A stretch of DNA of 64,000 nucleotides from Azotosporobacter soli (GCF_030542965.1 NZ_JAUAOA010000003.1:1-64000), one strand, 5' to 3'; positions 18,567-28,229 are shown, counted from the first letter of the stretch. Numbers and translations are program-made. The notes: generated by a model from the sequence alone, not told the origin.

Positions 18567-19087
18567 TAAACTACCAACTCTCTTATCAAACTACGCAAGC
18601 GTTCCGGATCAACATAGCGGTCATCCTCAATCGGAGACTCGCCGATCTGCAAACCAATCACAGCCTTATCAAGCAGCGTCTCCATCAGCTTGATCCTAAG
18701 GTTTGATCCCAGCATGATGATAATGTCATATTTACGTAAAGTCGCCATAATTTCCATCAAGCCATTAAACAACTCTACGCCGCTCTTGCTTTGTAAAAAA
18801 TTCCAACGTTCTTTTTCCGACATCAGCAGAACGAAATCTACGCCTTCTTCTTCAGAAATTTGGCGTAGTTCCTGGCAATTTTCAATAGGAAATCCGACCA
18901 GTGCCAAACGGGCTCCTTTGCGCACTTCCCCGACCGTTTCCAGTTTTGAAACCAAGCTACGATCGATGCCAAGTGAATTCGCCGCTTCCTGCTGTGAAAA
19001 GCCTTGACGACGCATATCCAACATGTCATCGACTAATTGATAAATTTTATTACGGTTAACAATTTTGTCTCCAATTCGAAGCAACAT
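18566..19087 (-). CDS. HTH (XRE/Cro-like) transcriptional regulator, probably autoregulated
   Basis: 173 aa from ATG 19087. An N-terminal helix-turn-helix (QGFSQQEAANSLGIDRSLVSKLE, about residues 30-50) is followed by a conserved domain with GARLALVGFPIENCQEL and DIIIMLGSNLRIKLMETLL that may bind a ligand. The frame opens at 19165, but that start would translate the operator palindrome and the -10 box, so the shorter start is preferred although its ribosome site is weak. It heads the trio and overlaps the next gene by 1 nt. Likely represses or activates the trio. Confidence 0.78.
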   Translation of the reverse strand: MLLRIGDKIVNRNKIYQLVDDMLDMRRQGFSQQEAANSLGIDRSLVSKLETVGEVRKGARLALVGFPIENCQELRQISEEEGVDFVLLMSEKERWNFLQSKSGVELFNGLMEIMATLRKYDIIIMLGSNLRIKLMETLLDKAVIGLQIGESPIEDDRYVDPERLRSLIRELVV

Positions 19088-19111
19088 AGGAAACCATCCC
19101 GTCATTTCTAT

Positions 19112-19131
19112 TGTGCGCATAAATGCGCACA
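19112..19131. promoter_or_regulatory. Palindromic operator before the HTH regulator
   Basis: TGTGCGCAT-AA-ATGCGCACA is a perfect 9-bp inverted repeat. A -10 like TAGAAT sits at 19137-19142 on the minus strand, so the palindrome falls on the start point, a normal place for a repressor site. It is 25 bp before the chosen start codon. Confidence 0.75.
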
Positions 19132-19180
19132 TAGTTATTCTACCATTCTTTCCGTAAAATAACACGTGAATTTTTTCTTA

Positions 19181-20146
19181 TTACCCCCAAGGATCAAACG
19201 GAAAACGGGCGATGACTTGCTGATATGTCTTAAGCTGCAAGACCGTATCATCATGGCTCATGCCTTTTTTCAAACCCTGCATGACCCTAAGACCCGGCGC
19301 TAAACTAAGCCCGATTTCACCGGTCAGCTCCGACATCGTCTTGCGCCGCGCCTCGCTTAATGAACGCGCCATTCCTTTACCGCCTCTAAGGTTGTCGGTA
19401 AAATCGCGCGCCAGATAAAAGCGGGCCAGATTCGTCATCGGATTTCCGCAAATGCCGCTATCGGTATGCCCGATGATTTCCGGCAAGGTAAACCGGATGC
19501 TGTTTTCAACCGACTGCTTCAACTCCGTCGTTTCGCGAATCACCGACATCAGCAACGTCTTCGCCGTGCACAAGCCATAGCCGCTCAGCGCGCGAATGAT
19601 GGCATGTTCGATCGTGTGCGCCTGCTCTTTCGAGACCAGTCCGCCCAGATTCGCGCTCACGCTGACTTCCCGCTCGCTCTCCAGATCGGTGCCGTAAATC
19701 GTCACCGGCAAATCAGCTTCACTTCTAAACTCGGTATAACCGCCTTGCGGCAGCCAACCGGCGCCGGAAATCACCGGATATGTCTTGCGGCTTTGACGAA
19801 AATTCATCCGCTTTAGCTGTCCGGCAAAAAAGTAACCATCCTCTTCCCGCAGACTATGCCAGCGTACGTGTTCGCAGCCTTCGAGCGTCGCCAAATAAAC
19901 GACAAGCGGCGTACCGTCTTCTGCAACCGCCTGTTCCTGAGAGATTTCCCTGATGCGAGCACTGACCCCCACCGGATAGAGACTCTCCTCTTCCGCCTGC
20001 CAAGGACAAAGCAAGACTTCATTTTTCGCGCCCACTTGAAACAGCGCATCGCCGCCCTGTTCCGGCAAAAAGACGCCGGCAATGATGCCGCCGCCCGGCC
20101 GCGGCAATATTCCATTGGCTACCGGCAGGACCAACATCGCTTCCAT
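19181..20146 (-). CDS. Protein of unknown function with LON-substrate-domain-like N-terminus
   Basis: 321 aa from ATG 20146 (ribosome site GGGAGGACGCCGA). Residues 1 to about 115 read like a Lon N-terminal (PUA-like) domain: LPVANGILPRPGGGIIAGVF, NEVLLCPW, LYPVGVSARIREI and TPLVVYLATLEGCEHVRW follow the Lon pattern of strands. The C-terminal half has an unusual HTIEHAIIRAL motif (about 225-235) and a cysteine pair further on, and matches nothing I recognise; the HxxEH element may bind metal. No ATPase or protease domain is present. It starts 13 bp after dusB and is probably co-transcribed. Confidence 0.55.
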   Translation of the reverse strand: MEAMLVLPVANGILPRPGGGIIAGVFLPEQGGDALFQVGAKNEVLLCPWQAEEESLYPVGVSARIREISQEQAVAEDGTPLVVYLATLEGCEHVRWHSLREEDGYFFAGQLKRMNFRQSRKTYPVISGAGWLPQGGYTEFRSEADLPVTIYGTDLESEREVSVSANLGGLVSKEQAHTIEHAIIRALSGYGLCTAKTLLMSVIRETTELKQSVENSIRFTLPEIIGHTDSGICGNPMTNLARFYLARDFTDNLRGGKGMARSLSEARRKTMSELTGEIGLSLAPGLRVMQGLKKGMSHDDTVLQLKTYQQVIARFPFDPWG

Positions 20147-20159
20147 TCGGCGTCCTCCC

Positions 20160-21116
20160 TTATTGTTTGAATTCCGCCATGACGGCGGCAAAATCCGCTT
20201 TGCTCTGCGCCTGATTAAAGCGCAGGCGCAGTTCGGACGCACGCCGCAACCCTTTCGTATACCAGGACGCATGGCAACGCATTTCCCTTACGGCAATATA
20301 TTCACCCTTATGTTCCGTCAGCATGTCCAAATGACGCAATACCATATCGATTCTTTCATCCAAATTTGGCCCCGGCAACAGCGTGCCGTCCGCCAGATAA
20401 CGGACCACCTGGCGAAAGAGCCAGGGGTTCCCCTGTGCGCCGCGGCCAATCATCACCGCGTCGCAACCGGTTTCTTTCAGCATCCGCGCCGCATCCTGCG
20501 GACTGCGTATGTCGCCATTGCCGATGACCGGAATGGACACGCTCTCTTTCACCGCTTTAATGATGTCCCAATCCGCCTGACCGGAGTAAAATTGTTCGCG
20601 CGTTCGGCCATGCACGGCGATGGCGGCAACGCCGGCCTGTTCCGCCAGCTTCGCCATCTCCACCGCATTGCGGTTTTCTAAGTTCCAGCCGGAGCGGATT
20701 TTGACCGTCACCGGGATATCGACCGCTTCAACGACCGCAGCCATGATGCGATATGCCAAATCCGGCGTCCGCATCAACGCGGATCCTTCACCGTTTTTAA
20801 CGATTTTCTGCGCCGGACAACCCATATTGATATCGATGATCTCAGGTTCTACTGCGGCAACAATCTTAGCCGCTTTGGCCATTGCCGCAGGATCTGAGCC
20901 GAATATTTGAAGCGCAACCGGACGTTCTTTCTTTTCGATGCGCAGCATTTCCAATGTTCGTTCGTTTTGGTAAACCAGGCCCATATCGCTGACCATTTCC
21001 GAATAAACCAAACCACACCCCATCTCGCGCACCAACAAACGAAATGGTTGATCCGTAACCCCCGCCATCGGCGCAAGAATTACCGGATTTTCTAAAACAA
21101 GCTTACCGATCTTCAT
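20160..21116 (-). CDS. dusB: tRNA-dihydrouridine synthase
   Basis: 318-aa FMN enzyme that reduces uridines in the tRNA D-loop. Typical motifs: LAPMAGVTDQPFR near the N-terminus, INMGCPAQKIVKNGEGSAL with the catalytic Cys, VTVKIRSGW, HGRTREQFYSG, and GNGDIRSP with MIGRGAQGNPW for flavin phosphate binding. It lies downstream of coaX as in many Firmicutes, with a terminator between. Confidence 0.96.
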   Translation of the reverse strand: MKIGKLVLENPVILAPMAGVTDQPFRLLVREMGCGLVYSEMVSDMGLVYQNERTLEMLRIEKKERPVALQIFGSDPAAMAKAAKIVAAVEPEIIDINMGCPAQKIVKNGEGSALMRTPDLAYRIMAAVVEAVDIPVTVKIRSGWNLENRNAVEMAKLAEQAGVAAIAVHGRTREQFYSGQADWDIIKAVKESVSIPVIGNGDIRSPQDAARMLKETGCDAVMIGRGAQGNPWLFRQVVRYLADGTLLPGPNLDERIDMVLRHLDMLTEHKGEYIAVREMRCHASWYTKGLRRASELRLRFNQAQSKADFAAVMAEFKQ

Positions 21117-21147
21117 TTCTTTCTCCTACGTTATTAAAAATAGCAAG

Positions 21148-21174
21148 CGGCACCCGGAATTGGGCCGGATGCCG
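21148..21174 (-). terminator. Terminator of the birA-bioY-coaX operon
   Basis: CGGCACCCGG (21148-21157) pairs with CCGGATGCCG (21165-21174), with one wobble. On the minus strand TATTTTTAAT follows. Confidence 0.8.
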
Positions 21175-21193
21175 TTATCTCATGCAAACGATT

Positions 21194-21958
21194 TTACTGG
21201 TTGCGTTCATAGATGATTCTGAGGCCTTCGAGGGTTAAGAAATGTTCAACCGCATTAATCGTCTTCGATTCCTGCGCAATCAAATTTGCCAGACCACCCG
21301 TAGCAACGACAAACGCTTCTTGTCCCATTTCTTCCTTCATGCGGCGAACAATTTCATCCGCCTGGCCGACAGCGCCAAAAATAATGCCGGACTGCATGCT
21401 CGTTACCGTATTGCGGCAGATCACCGATTTAGGCGTGACCAACTCGATTCTTGGTAATTTCGCCGCACGCTGGAAGAGCGCTTCGGTTGAAATTCCGATT
21501 CCCGGTGCGATCGCACCGCCTAAATAAGCGCCTGTTTCACTGATTGCACAAAAAGTGGTCGCCGTACCAAAATCGATAATAATAAGCGGACCGCCATAGC
21601 GATGAACCGCAGCGACTGCATTTACAATCCGGTCAGCGCCGACTTCACGAGGATTTTCATATTTAATACAAATTCCTGTTTTAACGCCCGGTCCGACAAC
21701 CAACGGCTCGACCTTGAAGTAGCGCTGACACATCTTGACCAACGGCACAATCAATGGCGGCACAACCGATGAAATGATTATGGAATCGATATTCGCAATA
21801 CTTAAACCGCCATACGTAAACAGGTTATTTATCAGCATACCGTATTCATCGCCCGTTTTTTGCCGATCGGTCGAAATGCGCCAATGAGACAAAAGTTCTT
21901 CTCCGTCGTAAACCCCAAGAACGATGTTAGTATTGCCGATATCAAACACCAGAAGCAT
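21194..21958 (-). CDS. coaX: Type III pantothenate kinase
   Basis: 254 aa. Phosphorylates pantothenate in the first step of coenzyme A synthesis. The N-terminal [11 protein letters not shown] phosphate loop, [22 protein letters not shown] and the [11 protein letters not shown] block are typical of CoaX, which belongs to the ASKHA fold. It follows bioY by 18 bp. Confidence 0.96.
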   Translation of the reverse strand: MLLVFDIGNTNIVLGVYDGEELLSHWRISTDRQKTGDEYGMLINNLFTYGGLSIANIDSIIISSVVPPLIVPLVKMCQRYFKVEPLVVGPGVKTGICIKYENPREVGADRIVNAVAAVHRYGGPLIIIDFGTATTFCAISETGAYLGGAIAPGIGISTEALFQRAAKLPRIELVTPKSVICRNTVTSMQSGIIFGAVGQADEIVRRMKEEMGQEAFVVATGGLANLIAQESKTINAVEHFLTLEGLRIIYERNQ

Positions 21959-21976
21959 GATTGAAATCCTCCAGAA

Positions 21977-22537
21977 TCACTTATTCGCCACGGTCAGGCC
22001 GGCCTTCAGCAACGATTGACGCACCCGCATGCCCAGATAGCTGGCCATGACGGCTTTTACAAGATCAAACGGCAGAAAAGGAAGGATTACAAGTGACGCC
22101 GCCTTTTCCCACGTCATCGGTTTGTGAAGGAAAAACTCAAAACTAGCCATAAAACCTGCCCACCCTAGTATATAAACTGCACCCACTCCTGTCAATATTG
22201 CAATGGCGCTTCCAAACGAAGTAATCTCACGTCCTTGCGCATAACGACCGACAAGGTAAGCGCATACGACAAAGCCAATCAGAAAACCGCCTGTCGGGCC
22301 TAACAACACCGCGGCCCCTGCCTTGCCCTGTGAAAAGACCGGCAATCCAAAACAGCCAATTACAATCCACAAGGCTACGCTAATCGCGCCGAGTCGCGCG
22401 CCAAGCACTAAACCCGCCAAGATCACGACAAAAACCTGCAGCGTATGCGGTACCGCCCCTAAGGTGATGGAAAACTGAGAACTCACCGCCAATAGCGCGG
22501 CAAACAAAGCCGCAAGCGTCATTTCACGCACATTCAT
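21977..22537 (-). CDS. bioY: Biotin ECF transporter S component
   Basis: 186 aa with about six membrane segments. Family blocks seen: GAVPHTLQVFVVILAGLVLGARLG and GPTGGFLIGFVVCAYLVGR. It binds and imports biotin together with a shared ECF module (EcfAA'T) not present in this window. The start overlaps the birA stop (ATGA), a link that joins biotin uptake to its regulator. Confidence 0.95.
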   Translation of the reverse strand: MNVREMTLAALFAALLAVSSQFSITLGAVPHTLQVFVVILAGLVLGARLGAISVALWIVIGCFGLPVFSQGKAGAAVLLGPTGGFLIGFVVCAYLVGRYAQGREITSFGSAIAILTGVGAVYILGWAGFMASFEFFLHKPMTWEKAASLVILPFLPFDLVKAVMASYLGMRVRQSLLKAGLTVANK

Positions 22538-23526
22538 TTTCGCTCCACTCCTTTTTGCGCTCGAATCGACACGTCTCCAGCCAGGACGCGTCGCAATCCT
22601 TTCTCCGTCTTCACCAAAAGCGCACCATCCTCGTCGATATCTTGCGCAAGGCCGACAAACTCTTCTTTAACACCGCTTACCGTAACTATTTCTCCCAACG
22701 TGACCGAAAGCTCGCGCCACGCCGCTAAGAGCGGGCTAAAGCCTTCGCGCATCACTTGCGCATAGACAGCTTCCAACTCGATAAGCAGCGCCTGCAAGAC
22801 ATCCACCCGACTGATTTCATGTCCGGCAACCGTCGCCAACGAAATGCCGATATCCTGCAATTCACTGGGGAAGTCGTTTTGCGCGATGTTCACATTGATC
22901 CCCATACCGATGACAACATAGTTGATCGCATCCATCTCCGCACTCATTTCCGTCAGGATGCCAACTATTTTGCGCCCCTGCCACAAGATATCATTCGGCC
23001 ATTTTATGCCGCATGCGACGCCGCTTACTTTCCGAATGGCCCTAGCAGTCGCCACGGCCGCCATCAACGTACATTTTGGCGCTTCCTGCGGCGCGAACGG
23101 AGGTCTGAGAACTACGGACAGCCAAACCCCTCGCCCTGGCGGCGAAAACCAGCCTCGCGCCAACCTGCCGCGCCCTAGCGTTTGTTCTTCCGCTACGACC
23201 AGCAAGCCTTCCGGGCAGCCTTGCGCCGCTACCTGCTTCGCCACATTATTGGTCGAGTCGACTTGATCAAGATGTACAATGCCATGTTGGCCCAAAATCT
23301 TTGTTTGCAACTTGTTCCGGATTTCCTCCGGCAAGAGTCGATCCGGCGCCTGGCAAAGGCGGTATCCTTTGCGGGCATGCGCTTCTATCTCATACCCTTC
23401 TTCTTTCAGCGCCCGCATATGTTTCCAAATGGCCGTCCTTGAGACAGACAGCCGGCGGCTTAATTCTTCACCAGAAAGATGACCTTCGCCCAAATCACGC
23501 AACAGCTGCAAAATCTTTCCCCGCAT
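22534..23526 (-). CDS. birA: Bifunctional biotin-protein ligase / biotin operon repressor
   Basis: 330 aa from the second ATG (23526), which has a proper distance to GGGAGG; the first ATG (23532) is too near. An N-terminal winged helix (LSGEELSRRLSVSRTAIWKHMRAL, about 17-41) is followed by the ligase domain with GRGRLARGWFSPPGRGVWLS, IKWPNDILWQGRKIVGILTE and a C-terminal SH3-like part. It attaches biotin to carboxylases and likely represses biotin genes, probably including its own operon. Short, imperfect repeats (GGTTGAC, GGTTAAC) lie at its promoter. Confidence 0.95.
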   Translation of the reverse strand: MRGKILQLLRDLGEGHLSGEELSRRLSVSRTAIWKHMRALKEEGYEIEAHARKGYRLCQAPDRLLPEEIRNKLQTKILGQHGIVHLDQVDSTNNVAKQVAAQGCPEGLLVVAEEQTLGRGRLARGWFSPPGRGVWLSVVLRPPFAPQEAPKCTLMAAVATARAIRKVSGVACGIKWPNDILWQGRKIVGILTEMSAEMDAINYVVIGMGINVNIAQNDFPSELQDIGISLATVAGHEISRVDVLQALLIELEAVYAQVMREGFSPLLAAWRELSVTLGEIVTVSGVKEEFVGLAQDIDEDGALLVKTEKGLRRVLAGDVSIRAQKGVERK

Positions 23527-23559
23527 CGTCATTTTCCTCCCGTTTCATTCGTCAACTAT

Positions 23560-23588
23560 ATAGTAAATGCACGTTAACCAATTGTCAA
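23560..23588 (-). promoter_or_regulatory. Consensus promoter of birA-bioY-coaX
   Basis: TTGACA (23583-23588), 17 bp, TACTAT (23560-23565) on the minus strand. The direct repeat GGTTGAC/GGTTAAC overlaps the -35; it is not the inverted BirA box of other Firmicutes, so control by BirA is only possible. Confidence 0.8.
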
Positions 23589-23650
23589 CCTTCTATCTTT
23601 TTTACCGAAGAAGGCAGCCCCTTTGGCGTCTACGTCAGAGAAAAAACGAA

Positions 23651-23683
23651 AACGGCCGCCTCAAAGCCAATGAGACGGCCGTT
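23651..23683 (-). terminator. Terminator of ftsH
   Basis: A 13-bp stem with one mismatch (23651-23663 with 23671-23683). On the minus strand it is followed by TTTTCGTTTTTTCTC. Confidence 0.88.
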
Positions 23684-23708
23684 CTTTTATTCCGCGTAGA
23701 GCGGAATC

Positions 23709-25655
23709 TTATTCTTTTTTCGCTTCAACCAACGGTTCCACCGTTGGTTGAGCAGCAACCGTTTCCGGAGCCGCTACGTTTTCAACTACAGGTGCCGCTT
23801 CCGACTTGACTTGCGCTAAAGGCACTTCCGCAACGTCTGCGTCCGCGATAATTTTCTTCGGCAGTACGCCTTTTTCCAACAGTTCATCAAGCTCGCTGCC
23901 TTCCAATGTCTCACGATCCAACAGCGCTTCCGCAATCAAATGCAGCTTGTCGATGTTTTCGCTCAGCAGCGCTTCCGTCCGGTTGTAGGCATCTTCGATG
24001 TAAGAGCGGACTTCGCGGTCGATAGCCGAGGCTACTTCTTCACTATAGTTGCGGTCACGAGAAATGTCGCGGCCTAAAAAGACTTGCTGTTCCTGTTTGT
24101 GACCGAAGGTAATCGGCCCCATATTTTCGCTCATGCCGTATTCGCAAATCATTTTACGCGCCAGACCGGTGACCCTCTCCAGATCGTTTTGTGCACCAGT
24201 GGAAATTTCTTTCAGCACCAGCGCCTCCGCTACGCGGCCGCCTAGCATGACCTTCAATTGATCCAAAAGTTCCGAACGCGTCGCATAGTTGCGATCTTCC
24301 TTCGGCAGCATCAGCGTATAGCCGCCTGCACGACCGCGCGGAATGATCGATACTTTATGAACCGGATCCGCATGCGGTAAGAGGATGCCGATCAGCGCAT
24401 GACCCGCTTCATGATACGCCGTTAAGCGGCGATCCTTATCGCTAACCACCTTGCTTTTCCGTTCCGGTCCGGCCATTACGCGCTCCACGGATTCCTCGAG
24501 TTCATCCATTTCAATGCGTTTCTTGTTGCGCCGCGCCGCCAAGAGAGCGGCTTCATTGACCAGATTGCTCAAATCGGCTCCGGTAAACCCAGGCGTCCGG
24601 CGCGCCAACACTTCAAGATTGGCCTCCTTGGCCACAGGCTTGCCTTTGGTATGCACCTTGAGAATTTCAAAGCGCCCCTTGACATCGGGTTTATCCACTA
24701 CGATGTGGCGGTCAAAGCGACCCGGACGCAACAGCGCCGGATCAAGAATGTCGGGACGATTCGTCGCTGCAATGATAATAATGCCTTCATTGACGCCGAA
24801 CCCATCCATCTCGACCAATAACTGATTCAACGTTTGTTCCCGTTCGTCATGCCCGCCGCCGAGACCTGCGCCGCGTTGACGGCCGACTGCGTCAATTTCG
24901 TCAATGAAGACGATGCAAGGCGCATTTTTCTTGGCCTGTTCGAATAAATCCCTAACGCGTGATGCGCCTACGCCGACAAACATTTCAACGAAATCGGAAC
25001 CGCTGATGCTGAAGAACGGCACGCCAGCTTCACCGGCAACTGCACGGGCCAGCAATGTCTTACCCGTACCGGGCGGTCCAAAGAGCAGGACTCCTTTGGG
25101 TATGCGTGCGCCCAGATCGTTGAATTTTTTCGGCTGTTTAAGAAATTCGACAACCTCTTCCAATTCCTGTTTGGCCTCATCAGCTCCGGCCACATCATGA
25201 AACGTTACTTTGATGCGTTCTTCGCCCTGCATCTTAGCCCGGCTTTTGCCGAACGACATGACTCGATTCCCACCGCCTTGCGTTTGCTGCATGATGAAGA
25301 ACCAAACACCGATCAAGAGCAACATCGGTAAGATCGAAGAGAAAATACTGGTCCACCACGGCGGCTGCGGCGGCAATTGCGCTTTGATGTCAACGCCTTT
25401 TTCCCGCAACGTGCCGATCAGTGTCGGATCATTCGGTACGATTGTCATGAACTTCGTGCCGTCGCTAAGCGAACCCTCGACCGTATTGTCTACAATCGTC
25501 ACCCGATCCACCTTACGTTCGTCCAACTGCTTTAAGAACTGGCTATAATTGACCTCCTGCTTGTTGGTGGTCCGTGACGAATAATAGTCGATAATCGAAA
25601 TGGCAATAATGATGATCAGCAAATAAAAGCTGACATTCCGGAAAAACTTGTTCAA
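23709..25655 (-). CDS. ftsH: ATP-dependent zinc metalloprotease FtsH
   Basis: Membrane-anchored AAA+ protease that degrades membrane and short-lived proteins. 648 aa from a TTG start at 25655, chosen because GAGGAGG sits 6 nt before it; the longer frame from 25682 would begin inside the leader hairpin. Two membrane segments (about 5-25 and 103-125), Walker A GPPGTGKT, Walker [13 protein letters not shown], the second region of homology with arginine fingers ([12 protein letters not shown]), and the zinc site HEAGH. The C-terminal tail of about 40 residues is Ala/Val/Glu-rich. It has its own promoter. Confidence 0.97.
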   Translation of the reverse strand: MNKFFRNVSFYLLIIIIAISIIDYYSSRTTNKQEVNYSQFLKQLDERKVDRVTIVDNTVEGSLSDGTKFMTIVPNDPTLIGTLREKGVDIKAQLPPQPPWWTSIFSSILPMLLLIGVWFFIMQQTQGGGNRVMSFGKSRAKMQGEERIKVTFHDVAGADEAKQELEEVVEFLKQPKKFNDLGARIPKGVLLFGPPGTGKTLLARAVAGEAGVPFFSISGSDFVEMFVGVGASRVRDLFEQAKKNAPCIVFIDEIDAVGRQRGAGLGGGHDEREQTLNQLLVEMDGFGVNEGIIIIAATNRPDILDPALLRPGRFDRHIVVDKPDVKGRFEILKVHTKGKPVAKEANLEVLARRTPGFTGADLSNLVNEAALLAARRNKKRIEMDELEESVERVMAGPERKSKVVSDKDRRLTAYHEAGHALIGILLPHADPVHKVSIIPRGRAGGYTLMLPKEDRNYATRSELLDQLKVMLGGRVAEALVLKEISTGAQNDLERVTGLARKMICEYGMSENMGPITFGHKQEQQVFLGRDISRDRNYSEEVASAIDREVRSYIEDAYNRTEALLSENIDKLHLIAEALLDRETLEGSELDELLEKGVLPKKIIADADVAEVPLAQVKSEAAPVVENVAAPETVAAQPTVEPLVEAKKE

Positions 25656-25687
25656 AATAGCCCTCCTCTCACTGGAGTACACAATAC

Positions 25688-25713
25688 TCTATGAAATCAG
25701 TATATTTCATAGA
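25688..25713. promoter_or_regulatory. Perfect palindrome at the ftsH transcription start
   Basis: TCTATGAAAT and ATTTCATAGA form a perfect 10-bp inverted repeat around a 6-nt spacer. It begins within about 6 bp after the -10 box, so it covers the start point and would also fold at the very 5' end of the mRNA. It matches neither the CIRCE nor the CtsR site known to me. Confidence 0.7.
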
Positions 25714-25718
25714 ATCCG

Positions 25719-25747
25719 ATTATATCACGAAAGATGCCTTTTCTCAA
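25719..25747 (-). promoter_or_regulatory. Promoter of ftsH
   Basis: TTGAGA (25742-25747), 17 bp, TATAAT (25719-25724) on the minus strand, just before the hpt stop codon. Confidence 0.82.
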
Positions 25748-25749
25748 GA

Positions 25750-26295
25750 TTACTCGTCGCCTTGATACACTTCCGGCTTCAGAATTCCGATATACGGCAG
25801 ATTGCGGTAGCGTTCCGCATAGTCAAGGCCGTAACCGACAACAAAATAATCTGGTACGTCAAATCCGTTGTAGTCGATGTTTACTTCTACCTTGCGTCGC
25901 TCCGGCTTGTTCAGCAGCGTACAAAGTTTGATGCTCGCCGGCTTGCGGCTTCTCAGATTGTCGAGCAGATAATTAAGCGTCAGACCGGAATCGATGATGT
26001 CTTCTACGACCAATACATGACGGCCTTCGATCGACTCGTCCAAGTCTTTTAAAATCCGTACCACGCCGCTCGAAGTCGTTCCTGCCCCATAACTCGATAC
26101 GGCCATGAAATCCATCGATACATGCAGCTCAATGGCTCTCGCCAAATCCGCCATAAACAACACTGCACCGCGCAATACTCCGATCATCAGGATTTCCTTG
26201 CCGGCGTATTCCGTACTGATCTGTTTGCCCAGTTCGGCAATGCGCCGCTTTAATTCTTCTGTACTGATTAGGACTTTCTCTACATCATTGTGCAC
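25750..26295 (-). CDS. hpt: Hypoxanthine-guanine phosphoribosyltransferase
   Basis: 181 aa. Salvages hypoxanthine and guanine with PRPP. The PRPP loop [14 protein letters not shown] and the [24 protein letters not shown] block are typical. The start is GTG at 26295 with AGGAGG 8 nt before it; the gene overlaps the end of tilS by 16 nt. The tilS-hpt-ftsH order is conserved in Firmicutes. Confidence 0.96.
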   Translation of the reverse strand: MHNDVEKVLISTEELKRRIAELGKQISTEYAGKEILMIGVLRGAVLFMADLARAIELHVSMDFMAVSSYGAGTTSSGVVRILKDLDESIEGRHVLVVEDIIDSGLTLNYLLDNLRSRKPASIKLCTLLNKPERRKVEVNIDYNGFDVPDYFVVGYGLDYAERYRNLPYIGILKPEVYQGDE

Positions 26296-27692
26296 GTTGG
26301 TTCCTCCTGTTTTCTATAAATAGTGAGCCGGATGCATTTGTCTTCTTTCTCTTTTGCGCACGCTCTGTTGGCCCGGCGTAAACCGACCAGCCATAAAATT
26401 CCCAGCGCATCACAGACGAGTGGAATGTCATCCCGCAATTCCCGCGGTACTTTTTCGTCAATAAAGAAATCTTTTAGCTTTTTGCTGCCTGTCATACCCA
26501 GCGGTTGGAAACGATCCCCGGGCAGGCGCGTGCGAAGCAATAAATCGCCCTTTACGGTTTCCCGCGCAAGCACGATGCTGTCGCTTTGCTCCGCGTCCGT
26601 AAAACAGCCAAGTTCGGCGAGCACGACGATGCCAAGTTCCGGCACTTCGCTTCGCCCAGGCACGGCAAGCACAGTTCCCGGCCATGGGCTGCGCAGCTTA
26701 GTCTCCGGCCCCTTCGCTTCCAGGCAAATCCCCTGATAGGTTCGCCTGGCCTGAAGGTCGCCCGGCAATTCCCGCCGACTCCCTACCGGTAAAGACAGCA
26801 TGTCTAACAAACTTTCAACATGATCAAAGCTTATTCCTGTCAACTGTCCACGTTTTTTTTCTATCGCCAGGCGAAATATTTCCCTTTGCAGCGCCACATG
26901 CTTTTCGCCAAGTTCTTTTGCCGCTAGATGCAGCGCCTTCTCTTTCCAGGTCGCCACTTCCGCCAGCGCCTCTTGCGCTTGCGCGCGCAGGTAGTCCTGC
27001 TGCTCGCCAAGCAAACGGGCCGTCCTGTGCAACGTCTCGGGCAACGCATTATTGTAGCGGCGCAAGGCAGGCATCAGTTCCAGGCGCAACCAATTACGCT
27101 GGTAGCAGGTTTTTTCATTGGAACTGTCGCGTTGCGGGACAAGCCCTTGTTCGCTGCAATACGCTTCGATCGCTTCTCGCTTTATCCCCAACAGCGGTCG
27201 AATGAGATCGCCCGCAACCTCACGCATCGCGGCCAAACCTTTCGGCCCGGCGCCGCGCAATAAATGCAGCAGTAAGGTCTCGCCTTGATCTTCCAGCTGA
27301 TGGCCGGTCGCAATGCGCGCGGCGCCCCACTTTTTTGCAATGCGACGCAAAAATGCATAGCGAACTTGTCTCGCGCCATCCTGCGTCGAAAGACCCTGTC
27401 GCCGCAAAATATCCGGCATATCCACCGCCTCGCAAAAGCAGGGGATATTCCGTGCGTTGCAAAATTCCTCGACAAAAATAGCTTCTGCCTTTGATTCCAC
27501 GCCACGAAAACCATGTTCCATGTGTGCGGCCGCAACCTCAATCGACAATACCGGCTGCAATCGCCATAATAGATGCAGCAGCGCCAATGAATCCGGCCCA
27601 CCCGAACAGGCCACCAGGACCTTATCGCCCGTTTGCAGCATATTATGCCGTTCAATGACGGCCTTTACTACTTTTAGCATCAGAGCCTCCAT
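26280..27692 (-). CDS. tilS: tRNA(Ile)-lysidine synthase
   Basis: 470 aa. Modifies C34 of the CAU-anticodon tRNA-Ile to lysidine, changing its reading from AUG to AUA. The PP-loop [14 protein letters not shown] is near residue 30, followed by HMEHGFRG and [20 protein letters not shown]; the C-terminal TilS domain has [29 protein letters not shown]-type sequence. A start at the second Met (27680), 5 nt after GGAGG, is also possible. Confidence 0.95.
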   Translation of the reverse strand: MEALMLKVVKAVIERHNMLQTGDKVLVACSGGPDSLALLHLLWRLQPVLSIEVAAAHMEHGFRGVESKAEAIFVEEFCNARNIPCFCEAVDMPDILRRQGLSTQDGARQVRYAFLRRIAKKWGAARIATGHQLEDQGETLLLHLLRGAGPKGLAAMREVAGDLIRPLLGIKREAIEAYCSEQGLVPQRDSSNEKTCYQRNWLRLELMPALRRYNNALPETLHRTARLLGEQQDYLRAQAQEALAEVATWKEKALHLAAKELGEKHVALQREIFRLAIEKKRGQLTGISFDHVESLLDMLSLPVGSRRELPGDLQARRTYQGICLEAKGPETKLRSPWPGTVLAVPGRSEVPELGIVVLAELGCFTDAEQSDSIVLARETVKGDLLLRTRLPGDRFQPLGMTGSKKLKDFFIDEKVPRELRDDIPLVCDALGILWLVGLRRANRACAKEKEDKCIRLTIYRKQEEPTCTMM

Positions 27693-27720
27693 TTTCCCGC
27701 TTCAGACCAACAACCAAGAA

Positions 27721-27743
27721 GAGGCACCCCTTCGGAGTGCCTC
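27721..27743 (-). terminator. Hairpin between the S1-domain gene and tilS
   Basis: GAGGCAC (27721-27727) pairs with GTGCCTC (27737-27743); TTCTTGGTT follows on the minus strand. Probably a partial terminator. Confidence 0.6.
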
Positions 27744-27759
27744 ATGTGCCTGCGGTATA

Positions 27760-28188
27760 TCAGTCGCGCCGACCAGCGCCGCGTCCGCCCCGCTTGGAAT
27801 CGGTATGACGTTTCAGGTCAGTCAACCGCTCATCGCTGTCTTTGAGAAATTTGCTCAGCTTGTCCTCAAAAGACGGTGCATTGACAACTCTTACCGGACG
27901 GCGATACTCGCTGGGCGGCGGTCTTCTCACGACTTCGCTTTGCTGTTCTACCGGCGGGCGAAGCTGTTTGATCGACAATCCGACTTTTCCCCGGTCATCA
28001 ACTGACAACACCTTAACCTTGACTTGCTCCTGCTCTTTTAAAAAGTCTTTCACATCACGAACATAGACGTCAGCCACCTCTGAAATGTGGACTAGGCCTA
28101 CCTTGCCGCCCGGCAGTTGCACAAAGGCGCCAAAGTTGGTGATACCGGTGACAACCCCTTCAACCACGCTGCCAACTTCAATGGACAT
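27760..28188 (-). CDS. S1 RNA-binding domain protein (YabR-like)
   Basis: 142 aa from ATG 28188. Residues 1-75 are an S1 OB-fold (VGSVVEGVVTGITNFGAFVQLPGG, GLVHISEVAD, VKVKVLSVDDRGKVGLSIK). The rest is a basic, Pro/Arg-rich, probably unstructured tail ending RGGRGAGRRD, which suits RNA binding. The gene holds the place of yabR between divIC and tilS. spoIIE, usually next to it, is missing. Confidence 0.92.
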   Translation of the reverse strand: MSIEVGSVVEGVVTGITNFGAFVQLPGGKVGLVHISEVADVYVRDVKDFLKEQEQVKVKVLSVDDRGKVGLSIKQLRPPVEQQSEVVRRPPPSEYRRPVRVVNAPSFEDKLSKFLKDSDERLTDLKRHTDSKRGGRGAGRRD

Positions 28189-28229
28189 ACGAACAGACTT
28201 CCCCCTTAACATACTGTTTTTGCATCCTC

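Noticed and set aside
23560-23590. Classical inverted BirA operator at the birA promoter
   Set aside because: Only direct, imperfect GGTTNAC repeats are present, without the spaced inverted arms of known BirA boxes.
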